Shown here: positions 10,337 to 20,503 of the stretch, one piece after another | Numbering within the stretch: position 1 is the stretch's first letter | Layout: the number at the start of each line of letters is the position of its first letter | NCBI GenBank assembly: GCA_902630065.1 | Contig: CACOTF010000001.1 | Span: 197,854-261,853, forward strand | From: an uncultured Pelagibacteraceae bacterium | GTDB lineage: Bacteria; Pseudomonadota; Alphaproteobacteria; Pelagibacterales; Pelagibacteraceae | Reading direction: 5' to 3' | DNA length: 64,000 nucleotides | Notes under the pieces: model-generated | What the model was told of the DNA's origin: nothing | The model's input: the letters and a program-made list of their open reading frames with translations, nothing else | Database searches by the model: none | Program-made: the position numbers and the translations under genes

Positions 10337-11593
10337 TTAACCAATCCAGGTTTTAGTTCCTAAACCTTTTTCATCTAAAAGATGGCCTGTAGAAAATCTA
10401 TTTAATCTTAATTCTGAATTTAATTCATGAACTTGATCTTGTGCAATTGTATGAGCAAATGTCCAACCTGAGACAGGAGTTGATTTAAAACCTCCATAAC
10501 ACCATCCACAGTTTAAATATAAACCTTCAATATGAGTTTTATCAATTATTGGAGAACCATCCATAGACATATCCATGATCCCTCCCCATGTCCTTAACAT
10601 TTTTAATCTACTTAAAAATGGAAACAAAGCTAAGCCACCTGTTAATACATGTTGTATAGTTGGCAAGTTACCTCTTTGAGCATAACTATTATATCCATCA
10701 AGATCACCACCCATTACCATCTCACCTTTATCTGATTGACTTATATAAAAGTGGCCTGCACCAAAAGTTACTACTCCGTCTAATAATGGTTTTACAGGTT
10801 CTGAAACACAAGCTTGCAGTACGTGAGTTTCTATTGGCAGTGTCATATTTAATTTTTCAGCTAATATATTTGTGCTACCTGCAACACATAATCCAACTTT
10901 TTTTGCTTTAATATCTCCTCTTGAAGTTCTAATTCCTTTTATCTTTCCATTAACAACATCAAAACCAGTGACCTCACAATGTTGTATTATATCTACTCCC
11001 ATATCATCTGCTTGACGTGCATAACCCCAAGCAACAGCGTCATGTCTTGCAGTACCAGCGCTTGGTTGCATTAATCCTCCAAAGATTGGAAAACGTACTT
11101 CATCACTAAAGTCAGCCATTGGAATTAATTTTTTAACTTCGTCTCTATCCAATAACTTTGCATCTATTCCATTTAATCTCATAGAATTTCCTCTACGAGC
11201 ATATGCATTCATTTGAGCATCTGAGTGGGCTAAGTTTAATATTCCCCTTGGAGAAAACATCACATTAAAGTTCAGTTCTTGACTTAAGTTTCTCCATAAA
11301 TCCATTCCAAATTCATTAAATCTTGCATTAGCATCGTACATAAAATTTGATCTTATGATCGTTGTATTCCGACCAACATTTCCACCGCCAATCCAGCCTT
11401 TCTCAATGATAGCTACATTTCTAATGTTATGTTCTTTTGCTAAATAATATGCAGTAGCAAGACCGTGTCCCCCGCCTCCAATGATGACTACATCATATTC
11501 ACTTTTTGGAGTTGGATCTTTCCAAGCAACTTCCCAATTTTGGTGATTGGAGAAAGCATTTTTGATTAGACTAAATACTGAATATTTCTGCAT
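10337..11593 (-). CDS. soxB: sarcosine oxidase beta-type subunit (SoxB; or MgdA-like), FAD-dependent
   Basis: VVIIGGGGHGLATAYYLAKEH; conserved AWGYARQADDMGVDIIQ, CGWCYGGFKSTPVSGW. Confidence 0.88.
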   Translation of the reverse strand: MQKYSVFSLIKNAFSNHQNWEVAWKDPTPKSEYDVVIIGGGGHGLATAYYLAKEHNIRNVAIIEKGWIGGGNVGRNTTIIRSNFMYDANARFNEFGMDLWRNLSQELNFNVMFSPRGILNLAHSDAQMNAYARRGNSMRLNGIDAKLLDRDEVKKLIPMADFSDEVRFPIFGGLMQPSAGTARHDAVAWGYARQADDMGVDIIQHCEVTGFDVVNGKIKGIRTSRGDIKAKKVGLCVAGSTNILAEKLNMTLPIETHVLQACVSEPVKPLLDGVVTFGAGHFYISQSDKGEMVMGGDLDGYNSYAQRGNLPTIQHVLTGGLALFPFLSRLKMLRTWGGIMDMSMDGSPIIDKTHIEGLYLNCGWCYGGFKSTPVSGWTFAHTIAQDQVHELNSELRLNRFSTGHLLDEKGLGTKTWIG

Positions 11594-11714
11594 CCGTAAG
11601 TTTTATAAAATTAAATATAAGTTTTTGCTAATTTTTTTTATATATATTTTTTAGATGTTTAAATACGTGACAAAAAAGGATAGTAATTCTGCTCATTAAT
11701 AAGTAATTAGATTT

Positions 11715-13394
11715 ATGTCAAAATCAGATATCCAAATTGCACGAGAAGCAAAAATGAAACCCATAAATGAGATTTTGGGTAAAATTAATGTTCCAGATGA
11801 ACCAAGTGCTTTTAGCCCTATGGGACGTCATATTGCTAAAATAAATTTAGAATATTTAGATAGTCTAAAAGATAAACAAAATGGAAAATTAATTCTAGTT
11901 ACTGCTATTACACCAACACCTGCAGGTGAGGGAAAAACTACTACATCAGTTGGTTTAAATGATGGATTAAATAAAATTGGTAAAAATTCTATAGTATGTT
12001 TGCGTGAACCTAGTTTAGGTCCTTCCTTTGGAATGAAAGGTGGAGCAGCAGGTGGAGGATATGCTCAAGTTGTTCCAATGGAACAAATCAATTTACACTT
12101 TACAGGAGACTTCCATGCAATTACATCCGCTCACAATTTATTGTCAGCGTTAATTGATAATCATATTTATTGGGGAAATAAATTAAACATAGACGTAAGA
12201 AGAGTAGTTTGGAGAAGAGTTATGGATATGAATGATAGATCTTTAAGATCTATCAATATTAATTTAGGTGGAATTGCTAACGGTTTTCCAAGAGAAGATG
12301 GTTTTGATATTACAGTAGCATCTGAGATAATGGCGATTTTTTGTTTAGCAAATGATCTTGAAGATTTGGAAAAGAGAATAGGTAATATTACAATTGCTTA
12401 CACTAGAGATAGAAAACCTATATTTGCAAAAGATTTAAATGCTCATGGACCAATGACTGTTTTGTTAAAAGAAGCAATCAGACCTAATGTAACTCAAACT
12501 TTAGAAAATAACCCTGCAATTATTCATGGTGGTCCTTTTGCAAACATTGCGCATGGTTGTAACTCTGTGATAGCAACTAAAGCAGGTTTAAAACTTGCTG
12601 ATTATGTTGTGACTGAGGCTGGATTTGGAGCCGACCTAGGAGCAGAAAAATTTCTGGATATTAAATGTAGAAAATCAAATTTAAAACCTGAGTGTGTAGT
12701 TATTGTTGCAACAATTAGAGCATTAAAAATGCATGGTGGTGTAGCTAAAGATGATTTAAAAAATGAAAACGTAGAAGCGTTAAAAAAAGGTTTAGTGAAT
12801 TTAGAGAGACACATTGAAAACGTAAAAAAATTTGGTTTACCGGTAGCAGTTGCTGTTAACCATTTTGTAGCTGATACTGATAGTGAGGTGAAAGAGTTAA
12901 TAAATGCTTGTGATAATATGGGAGTTAAAGCTACTTTATGTACTCACTGGTCAAATGGTGGTGAAGGAACAAAAGAACTTGCCGCACATGTTGTAGATTT
13001 AATTGACAAAAAACAAGCAAATTTTAAATTTTTATATGATGAGAAAACACCTTTGTTACGAAAAGTTGAAACTGTTGCAAAAGAAATTTATCGAGCAAAT
13101 GAAGTTGTAGCTGACAGTAAAATAAAAGATCAATTAAAATCTTTTGAAGATGCTGGTTATGGAAATTTACCTATATGTGTAGCCAAAACACAATATAGTT
13201 TTTCTACTGATCCAAACGCAAAAGGCGCTCCAACAGGCCATTCGTTACCAATTAGAGAAGTAAGATTATCTTCAGGTGCAGAATTTATTGTTGTTATATG
13301 TGGAGCCATCATGACAATGCCTGGACTACCAAGAGTTCCTGCGGCAGACTCTATTAAACTTAATGAAAAAGGTGAAATAGAAGGATTGTTCTAA
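11715..13394 (+). CDS. fhs: formate--tetrahydrofolate ligase
   Basis: 559 aa; [62 protein letters not shown]. Confidence 0.97.
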   Translation: MSKSDIQIAREAKMKPINEILGKINVPDEPSAFSPMGRHIAKINLEYLDSLKDKQNGKLILVTAITPTPAGEGKTTTSVGLNDGLNKIGKNSIVCLREPSLGPSFGMKGGAAGGGYAQVVPMEQINLHFTGDFHAITSAHNLLSALIDNHIYWGNKLNIDVRRVVWRRVMDMNDRSLRSININLGGIANGFPREDGFDITVASEIMAIFCLANDLEDLEKRIGNITIAYTRDRKPIFAKDLNAHGPMTVLLKEAIRPNVTQTLENNPAIIHGGPFANIAHGCNSVIATKAGLKLADYVVTEAGFGADLGAEKFLDIKCRKSNLKPECVVIVATIRALKMHGGVAKDDLKNENVEALKKGLVNLERHIENVKKFGLPVAVAVNHFVADTDSEVKELINACDNMGVKATLCTHWSNGGEGTKELAAHVVDLIDKKQANFKFLYDEKTPLLRKVETVAKEIYRANEVVADSKIKDQLKSFEDAGYGNLPICVAKTQYSFSTDPNAKGAPTGHSLPIREVRLSSGAEFIVVICGAIMTMPGLPRVPAADSIKLNEKGEIEGLF

Positions 13395-14173
13395 TTTAAA
13401 TTATTTAGCCAATTTTCCAATTCTCTCATCCTTGCATCTTTATTAGAAATTTTATTTTCATCTTCTATAATTTTTACATGAGAATCTATTTCCATTTGGT
13501 CAATAAATGCTTTTTTTTCTAACAGTCGATCTCTCCTAAAATGAATTAAACTTATCATTTTTGCATAAGTTATCTCTGGGTGATATTGAATTCCCCATAT
13601 ATTAGTTGAACCAACATTAAAATTAATACCCATGACTTTATTTATTGAATTTGATGAAAGCAATGTAGAACCCTCAGGCAATTTTACAACTTCGTCAAAA
13701 TTAAATGCAGGAGTATTAAATTTTTTATTTTTATTTTTATAGAGTGGGTGTTTTAAGCCGTTTTCATTTATTTCTATATCATGAGCTATTCCCCTATGAG
13801 CGCCGTAAGGGCATTTCTTTACTTCACCACCAGCAACCGTCACAGCAACTTGCATTCCCCAACATATTGCAAATATTTTATTAATATTTTTTTGGCATTC
13901 TCTCATGAAAGTTATTTGTCTTCTTATTTCTGGAGTATCATTGTAAATATTTAAACTGCTACCACCCCAAATCATTCCATCATATTTAGTTAAGTCATTA
14001 GCTACCTCGCTTATATTTTTATCTGATGATGGATTAACAACATCAATATCTAATTTGTTTGTAAAATAACTAATGCTATCTTTTAAACTTTCGGTGTGAG
14101 TTTTAATACCACCATTTCTAAAACTTTGATTTTCCTCTTTTAAATTTCCTTCAACTATTAGAATTTTTTTCAT
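13391..14173 (-). CDS. class I (type 1) glutamine amidotransferase-like protein
   Basis: [18 protein letters not shown] nucleophile region and WGIQYHPE motif. Confidence 0.8.
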   Translation of the reverse strand: MKKILIVEGNLKEENQSFRNGGIKTHTESLKDSISYFTNKLDIDVVNPSSDKNISEVANDLTKYDGMIWGGSSLNIYNDTPEIRRQITFMRECQKNINKIFAICWGMQVAVTVAGGEVKKCPYGAHRGIAHDIEINENGLKHPLYKNKNKKFNTPAFNFDEVVKLPEGSTLLSSNSINKVMGINFNVGSTNIWGIQYHPEITYAKMISLIHFRRDRLLEKKAFIDQMEIDSHVKIIEDENKISNKDARMRELENWLNNLN

Positions 14174-15330
14174 TAAAATAATTTACCTGATATACTGTGC
14201 TCATAAAGTATTTTCATATCTTCTATAGACATTTTTTTTGGATTAGTAGGAGTAGATGGATCATTTAATGCCATCTTCGATAACAGATCTAAATTCATTT
14301 TATTTTTATCGACAACATCTGATAATTTATGGGGAATATTAAGTTCTTTTCTAAGTTTCAAAATCCAATCTAAAAAGCTTTCAAAATTTTTATTTAAGTC
14401 AAGATAATCACATATTTTTATTATTCTTCTTTCAATAAGCTCTTTATTAAAAGTTAACACATAAGGCATAAATATTGCATTTGTTAAACCGTGATGAACA
14501 TTAAATTGGGCATTAATCGGGTGACTTAAAGAATGAATTGTTCCTAAACCTTTTTGAAAAGCTGTTGATCCCATGCTAGCTGCAGCAAGCATTTCAGATC
14601 TGGCTTTTAAGTCTTTTCCATCATGAAATGCTTTTATTAGAGAATTCTTTATTAATTTTATCCCTTCAATTGCAATACCATCTGCCATTGGATGAAATCC
14701 AGGAGCACAAAAAGCCTCAATGTTATGCGAAAGTGCATCCATTCCTGTGGCAGCAGTTAATCTTGGTGAAAGATCTAATGTTAAATTAGGATCTAAAATA
14801 ACTATGGAGGGTAAAATTTTTGGGTGGAAAATGATTTTTTTTATTCCTGTTTTTTTATTAATGATAGCTGACGCTCTTCCAGTTTCTGAGCCAGTTCCAG
14901 CAGTTGTTGGAATAGCAATGATTGGGGCAATGCTGTTTTCATCTGCTCTTTTCCAGTAATCACCTATATCTTCAAAATCCCAAATTGATCTTTTCTGCCC
15001 GTGCATAAAAGCGATGGCTTTTCCCACATCAAGTCCACTACCACCTCCAAATGCAATAACTCCATCACATTCATTTTTTTTAAATTCATTTACTCCATCA
15101 TTCACATTCTCTCCTACCGGATTCCCAGAAATATTTGAGAAAATACTTAGATCTCTAAAATTTTTTTTTAAATCTGAAATAATATCTTCAACCATTTTTA
15201 GATTAATTAAATCTCTATCAGTAACAAATAAAGGTTTATTAATATTAAGATTTTTGCATGCCTGGATCAGTTCTTTTATTCTGCCTTCTCCAACCCAAAT
15301 AGTTGTAGGATAATTCCAATTAGTTTTCAT
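14173..15330 (-). CDS. iron-containing alcohol dehydrogenase
   Basis: GVIAFGGGSGLDVGKAIA, IPTTAGTGSETGRASAI, GMDALSHNIEAF, HSLSHPINAQFNVHHGLTNAIFMPYVL. Confidence 0.92.
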   Translation of the reverse strand: MKTNWNYPTTIWVGEGRIKELIQACKNLNINKPLFVTDRDLINLKMVEDIISDLKKNFRDLSIFSNISGNPVGENVNDGVNEFKKNECDGVIAFGGGSGLDVGKAIAFMHGQKRSIWDFEDIGDYWKRADENSIAPIIAIPTTAGTGSETGRASAIINKKTGIKKIIFHPKILPSIVILDPNLTLDLSPRLTAATGMDALSHNIEAFCAPGFHPMADGIAIEGIKLIKNSLIKAFHDGKDLKARSEMLAAASMGSTAFQKGLGTIHSLSHPINAQFNVHHGLTNAIFMPYVLTFNKELIERRIIKICDYLDLNKNFESFLDWILKLRKELNIPHKLSDVVDKNKMNLDLLSKMALNDPSTPTNPKKMSIEDMKILYEHSISGKLF

Positions 15331-15406
15331 ATTAAAATAATATTTAATTTTTCTATTTTTCTTAGTACAATATATTTATAATTTTTATTGTAGAGGAAAA
15401 ATTATC

Positions 15407-16741
15407 ATGACTAAAGTCGCAATAATTGGTGCTGGTCCTTGTGGGTTATCATTGCTAAGGGCTTTTGAACATGCAGAAAAAAAAGGAGACAAAATACCTG
15501 AAATAGTTTGCTTTGAAAAACAAAGTGATTGGGGTGGTCTTTGGAATTATAGCTGGAGAACAGGGTCTGACCAATATGGAGATCCGGTTCATAATAGTAT
15601 GTATAGATATCTTTGGTCAAATGGCCCTAAAGAGTGTCTTGAGTTTGCAGATTATTCTTTTGATGAACATTTTGGAAAACCAATTCCATCTTTCCCACCT
15701 AGAGAAGTTCTTTATGATTATATCACTAGTAGAGTAAGTAAAGGAAATTTAAGAAATAAAATTAAATTTAATACAAGAGTAGTTAATACAGTTTTTAAAT
15801 CAGGTAAATTTGAAGTTAGCTATCAAGACAAAGAAAATGATAAAATTTTAACAGATCATTTCGATTATGTTGTAGTATCTACAGGTCATTTTTCAGTTCC
15901 TTTTATACCTGAATATAAAGGTATGAGTTCATTTCCAGGAAGAATAATGCACTCACATGATTTTAGAGATGCGGAAGAATTCAGAGGAAAAAATATTATA
16001 GTTTTAGGAAGTAGTTACTCTGCAGAAGACATTGCTCTTCAATGCAATAAATATGGTGCAAAAAGTGTAACAATTGGCTACAGACATAATCCTATGGGTT
16101 TTAAATGGCCCGAAGGAATGAAAGAAGTATTCTATTTAGATAGATTGGAAGGAAAAAAAGCAATTTTTAAGGATGGTACAGAACAGGATGCGGATGTAAT
16201 AATACTATGCACTGGTTATCTTCATCATTTTCCTTTCCTGGAAGAAAATTTAAAACTTAAAACAAGAAACAGACTCTATCCTCCAAAATTATACAAAGGT
16301 GTTGTTTGGCAGAATAATCACAAACTTTTGTATTTAGGAATGCAAGACCAGTTTCATACATTTAATATGTTTGATTGCCAAGCTTGGTACGCAAGAGATG
16401 TCATAATGGGGAAAATAAATATGCCAAATGGTGAGGATATTGAAAAAGATATTAAAAAATGGGTTGCATTAGAAGAAAAACTAGAAAATCCTGATCAGAT
16501 GATTGATTTTCAAACTGAATACACAAAAGAATTACATGAGATGTCTGATTATCCAAAAATAGATTTTGAATTAATCAGAAAACATTTTAAAGAATGGGAG
16601 CATCATAAGGTTGAGGATATATCAACTTATAGAAATAAATCTTTTTCATCTCCAGTTACAGGATCAGTGGCTCCTGTTCATCATACAGCTTGGGCAAAGG
16701 CAATGGACGACTCCGCTGAAACATTTCTAAACAAAAATTAA
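15407..16741 (+). CDS. tmm: flavin-containing monooxygenase, trimethylamine monooxygenase (Tmm) type
   Basis: 444 aa; GAGPCGLSLLRAF, CFEKQSDWGGLWNYSWRTG, MYRYLWSNGPKECLEFADYSFDEHFGKPIPSFPPREVL, LCTGYLHHFPF; near-diagnostic of marine Tmm. SD AGAGGAA upstream. Confidence 0.9.
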   Translation: MTKVAIIGAGPCGLSLLRAFEHAEKKGDKIPEIVCFEKQSDWGGLWNYSWRTGSDQYGDPVHNSMYRYLWSNGPKECLEFADYSFDEHFGKPIPSFPPREVLYDYITSRVSKGNLRNKIKFNTRVVNTVFKSGKFEVSYQDKENDKILTDHFDYVVVSTGHFSVPFIPEYKGMSSFPGRIMHSHDFRDAEEFRGKNIIVLGSSYSAEDIALQCNKYGAKSVTIGYRHNPMGFKWPEGMKEVFYLDRLEGKKAIFKDGTEQDADVIILCTGYLHHFPFLEENLKLKTRNRLYPPKLYKGVVWQNNHKLLYLGMQDQFHTFNMFDCQAWYARDVIMGKINMPNGEDIEKDIKKWVALEEKLENPDQMIDFQTEYTKELHEMSDYPKIDFELIRKHFKEWEHHKVEDISTYRNKSFSSPVTGSVAPVHHTAWAKAMDDSAETFLNKN

Positions 16742-16750
16742 AAATCTAAT

Positions 16751-18010
16751 CTAATTTTCTAGAACTAAGTCCAAATATAAAGCTGCACTCCATGAGAAAT
16801 TATTTGCGCCCATAACTGACCCATCTTTATAATTGTAATATTCATGAAAACCTTTTTCTTCAATTAATTCTAAGGTTTTTTTTTTGATTTCATTTGCATA
16901 ATTTGGATCTTTTTTAATAAGTCCTTGATAAATTAACCAATTACAATTTATCCATATTGGACCTCTCCAATATCTTTTTTCTTCAAATGAGGCATGATTT
17001 GGTTTTATTGTTGAGAAATAGTAATTGTCATTAATATTATGATTTTTTAAATTATTAATAATCTTTTTATTTATTTGATCATTTTCTAAATTTGCAAAGA
17101 GAGTAAAATAATTTGTTATCGACGGAACAACGATATTCAAATTAGTTTTTATATCTATTGAGACAAAATCATTAACATTATCATCATATAGTTTTAATAT
17201 TTCATTTTCGGTTTTGGATACAAAATTATTTAAATCATCAAAATTTAAATCAAAAATTTTAGCTAAGGTAAGCAGATCTTTATTTGCTCTCAAGAATAAA
17301 GCGTTAAAACCAACATCTACTACATTAAAATCAGAAATCTCATACAATTTATGTGGATCATACTGAAGATCCCTAAATTGATCTCTTAAAGTTACATATC
17401 TATCATAATCAGTTTTTAAAGGTCTCTCATCAGAGTTTGAAACTTCAAGATCTCTTCTTTTATAATTAAGGTCTTTATCTACTTTGATATTTCTCATTGG
17501 CTGATCCCAAATTGGTGAATTATCATACCCGCTCTCCCAAGGATGTAATATGGATACAAGGCCGGTTTTATTAGGATCTCTGAATTTTATGAACCAATCA
17601 TGATAATTTTTAATTTTAGTTATTATATTTAAAATTCTTGAATATTGTTCATTACTAAGTTGATTTTTTTCAACAATTTTCCTCAAAATACTGGCTAAAA
17701 CTGGTGGCTGAGTAATACCAGATGATGGAATATTTTTTCCACATTGCCAAGTTGTGTGATTTGGAAAATAAGATGTGTCTTTTTCATGAAAAAGAATGTG
17801 AGGTACCATTCCATCGTCCCACTGACCATTAAGCAAAGTTTCAATTTCTGTAATTGAAAAATCTAAATTAAAGTATGAATAACCAAGTGCTATAAAGGCA
17901 GAATCCCAATTCCATTGGGCAGGATATAATTTATTATTAGTAGGAAGTGTGTAACCATTTTTTCTGTTGCCTAATAATATTTTTTTTGCCTCTTCTACTT
18001 TATTTTGCAT
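16751..18010 (-). CDS. GH63/mannosylglycerate hydrolase-like glycoside hydrolase
   Basis: (alpha/alpha)6-type motifs: WNWDSAFIALGY, GLVSILHPWESGYDNSPIWDQPM, RYWRGPIWINCNWLIYQGL, NFSWSAALYLDL. Confidence 0.7.
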   Translation of the reverse strand: MQNKVEEAKKILLGNRKNGYTLPTNNKLYPAQWNWDSAFIALGYSYFNLDFSITEIETLLNGQWDDGMVPHILFHEKDTSYFPNHTTWQCGKNIPSSGITQPPVLASILRKIVEKNQLSNEQYSRILNIITKIKNYHDWFIKFRDPNKTGLVSILHPWESGYDNSPIWDQPMRNIKVDKDLNYKRRDLEVSNSDERPLKTDYDRYVTLRDQFRDLQYDPHKLYEISDFNVVDVGFNALFLRANKDLLTLAKIFDLNFDDLNNFVSKTENEILKLYDDNVNDFVSIDIKTNLNIVVPSITNYFTLFANLENDQINKKIINNLKNHNINDNYYFSTIKPNHASFEEKRYWRGPIWINCNWLIYQGLIKKDPNYANEIKKKTLELIEEKGFHEYYNYKDGSVMGANNFSWSAALYLDLVLEN

Positions 18011-19203
18011 TATCCTTTAACACTTCCTGCAGTAAGACCACTTACTAAATATTTTTCAAAATAAACAAAAATTATTAAAATAGGCAAAGTTACTACTACA
18101 GACCCTGCCATCAAATATTGTCTAGGTGTTTCAGCTCCAACATTTAGAAACTGAATAGCTCTTGATAATGTAAATGTATTTGGCCGGTCTAAAAACATTA
18201 ATGAAAATAAAAATTCATTCCAAGCTATCATAAATACATACAAGGCTACCGATGATATTGCAGGTAAACTTAGTGGAAGTATAATTTTAAAAATTATACC
18301 AAGCCAATTTTGACCATCTATTATACCAGCTTCTTCAAGTTCTTTTGGTATACTTTTAAAGTAACCTTGCAGCATATAAATTGCTACAGGTAGAGTTGTA
18401 GCTGTATAAACTATTAGTAAACCCTCAATAGAATTTCGTAAACCAAGTTGACTAAAAATTGTATATAAAGGTATCACCAAAACTATCGCTGGAAATAAAT
18501 AAATTATCAATATGGATGTTGATAAAAAATTTTTCCCAAAAAAGTTAAGTCTAGCAACTGCGTAAGCTGCTGGTATTGCAAAAATTAATGTTATAATGAC
18601 AGTACCTAAGGAGACAATTGTGCTCGTAAGCATATATCTTCCAAAATTGTAATCTTTGAATACTATAAAATAAGACTTGAATAATTCTGGTAAACCTTGT
18701 GCAAAATTAATACTAAAGTCTAAAGGGTTTAATAACAATAATGCTTGGGTTTTAAAGCTTGTTACTAACATCATGTAAAATGGAAAAAGAATTACAAATG
18801 AAAATAAAGTAATTCCAAATAATGTTAAAAAGTTAAAGAATAATTTTTGAGATGAATGATTTTTTGATAAAAAGTTTTTGTCATAATTTTTGATAGTATT
18901 AAAAAAAAATAATGAAACTAAAAATGTGCCAAGACTGTACCAAATTGGTAAATTAATTGAAACGAAATAGTCAAAGATGGAAAATAGAAGAGCAAGTATT
19001 ATTATTTTAATATTTAAATTGAATTTTTTTCCAATAAGAAGATTTATTACACAAAGAATTATTCCAAAAATAAATAATTTATTAAAATTAAAATTTATTA
19101 ATTCAATTCCTTGTAAAGTTACTAAGATTTTCCAAATACAAATTAATGAAAACAAAAATAATGATGAGATAAAGCAATAAGTTAATATATTTTTAATTTT
19201 CAT
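18010..19203 (-). CDS. ABC sugar-type transporter permease (MalG-like) with extra N-terminal TM region
   Basis: EEAGIIDGQNWLGIIFKIILPLSLP EAA motif; about 110 extra hydrophobic residues at the N-terminus. Confidence 0.85.
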   Translation of the reverse strand: MKIKNILTYCFISSLFLFSLICIWKILVTLQGIELINFNFNKLFIFGIILCVINLLIGKKFNLNIKIIILALLFSIFDYFVSINLPIWYSLGTFLVSLFFFNTIKNYDKNFLSKNHSSQKLFFNFLTLFGITLFSFVILFPFYMMLVTSFKTQALLLLNPLDFSINFAQGLPELFKSYFIVFKDYNFGRYMLTSTIVSLGTVIITLIFAIPAAYAVARLNFFGKNFLSTSILIIYLFPAIVLVIPLYTIFSQLGLRNSIEGLLIVYTATTLPVAIYMLQGYFKSIPKELEEAGIIDGQNWLGIIFKIILPLSLPAISSVALYVFMIAWNEFLFSLMFLDRPNTFTLSRAIQFLNVGAETPRQYLMAGSVVVTLPILIIFVYFEKYLVSGLTAGSVKG

Positions 19204-20452
19204 CCGCTCTTTTTCCTAAAAGTTTAAAATAGATAAACATAAAAATTAACAGAAAGACTACAATCACAATAGAAACTGCGGAACCCATACCAATATCCCC
19301 GATTGAAAAACCTTGTTGATATACATTTATTGGCAATGTTCTTGTACCTGATGCTCCTCCAGTAAGTAAGAAGATGTCTTCAAATTTATTGAAATTCCAA
19401 ATAAATCTAATCATAAATAGAATTGAAATCACTGCTAAAATCTGGGGTAAAGTTATGTTAAGAAATTTTTGAATAGGATTTGCGCCATCAACATCAGCTG
19501 CTTCATAAAGTTCTTTTGGAACCGCCTGAAGACGAGCAAGAATAAACAAAAATGCTAGAGGAAAATATCTCCAAATTTCAAAAATAATTACAGTTGTTAA
19601 TGCTAACCTTAATTTAAAATCAAAACCAAGTATGTTTAAAGTTACATATTTTTGTCCTAGTAAATTTATTGGTCCATCAATAATTTGATAATTAATTAAT
19701 AAATTATTTAAAGTTCCACTTGTTGGATCAAGTAAAAGTTCCCAGGTATAAGCAAGAGCAACTACTGGTGCAACATAAGGAAACAACAAAACGCTTCTCA
19801 TAAATGTTCTTCCAAAAAATTTTTGATTTACCATTTGTGCAGCCAAAATTCCAAAAACTATTGCACCTATTGTTCCAAAAAAAGTGTAATAAAAAGTTGT
19901 TGATAATAAATCTATAAACGCTTTGTCTTTGATTACTTTTTTGAAATTTTTTAATGTAAATTTATAAGTTAATAATATATTTTGTGACTTACCTGATAGT
20001 TTAGGTTTATAGGATTTTATTTCCTTCTTAGAAACTTCTTGATTATTAGTATTTTGAAATACTATTTCTAAATTTTCTCGATATTTTTTTGGCCAATTAC
20101 CTAATTCACATTTAAGTAAATTTGATTTAAATTGACATTTATTATCTAAATCTATTGGTTCTATATTATCTGGATATTTATCTTTAAATTTTACATTAGT
20201 AATTTCTTGTGTAAGAGAACTATTTCTTAATTTATAAATTACTTTTATTTGATTTGGATTATCCTTAATTAATTTTACTAATTTTTTTGCTCTTGGTTCT
20301 GGAATTCTTAAATCTTTAAGTTCTACATTTTTAAAACTTATCCAAATATTAGAAAATATTGGAAATAAAATTATAGAAAATACTAAAAGAACTGATGGTA
20401 ATATTAAAAGATAAGCTGTTCTTTTTTCAATTTTTGCAAGTTTTGAACTCAT
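19193..20452 (-). CDS. ABC sugar-type transporter permease (MalF-like) with inserted soluble domain
   Basis: YEAADVDGANPIQKFLNITLPQI EAA motif; about 120-aa hydrophilic insert after TM1. Confidence 0.85.
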   Translation of the reverse strand: MSSKLAKIEKRTAYLLILPSVLLVFSIILFPIFSNIWISFKNVELKDLRIPEPRAKKLVKLIKDNPNQIKVIYKLRNSSLTQEITNVKFKDKYPDNIEPIDLDNKCQFKSNLLKCELGNWPKKYRENLEIVFQNTNNQEVSKKEIKSYKPKLSGKSQNILLTYKFTLKNFKKVIKDKAFIDLLSTTFYYTFFGTIGAIVFGILAAQMVNQKFFGRTFMRSVLLFPYVAPVVALAYTWELLLDPTSGTLNNLLINYQIIDGPINLLGQKYVTLNILGFDFKLRLALTTVIIFEIWRYFPLAFLFILARLQAVPKELYEAADVDGANPIQKFLNITLPQILAVISILFMIRFIWNFNKFEDIFLLTGGASGTRTLPINVYQQGFSIGDIGMGSAVSIVIVVFLLIFMFIYFKLLGKRADEN

Positions 20453-20460
20453 AAAAAAAA

Positions 20461-20489
20461 GCGGATAATTAATATTACCCGCTTTTTTT
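20461..20489 (-). terminator. intrinsic terminator downstream of the SBP gene (bidirectional in appearance)
   Basis: GCGGATAATTAATATTACCCGC imperfect hairpin flanked by A and T tracts; lies between SBP (20504) and MalF-like (20452) genes. Confidence 0.6.
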
Positions 20490-20503
20490 AATTTTTTAAA
20501 TTA

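Noticed and set aside
11594-11714. soxB/fhs divergent region examined for a glycine or SAM riboswitch
   Set aside because: No recognisable conserved core or stem pairing by eye; a covariance model search would be needed.
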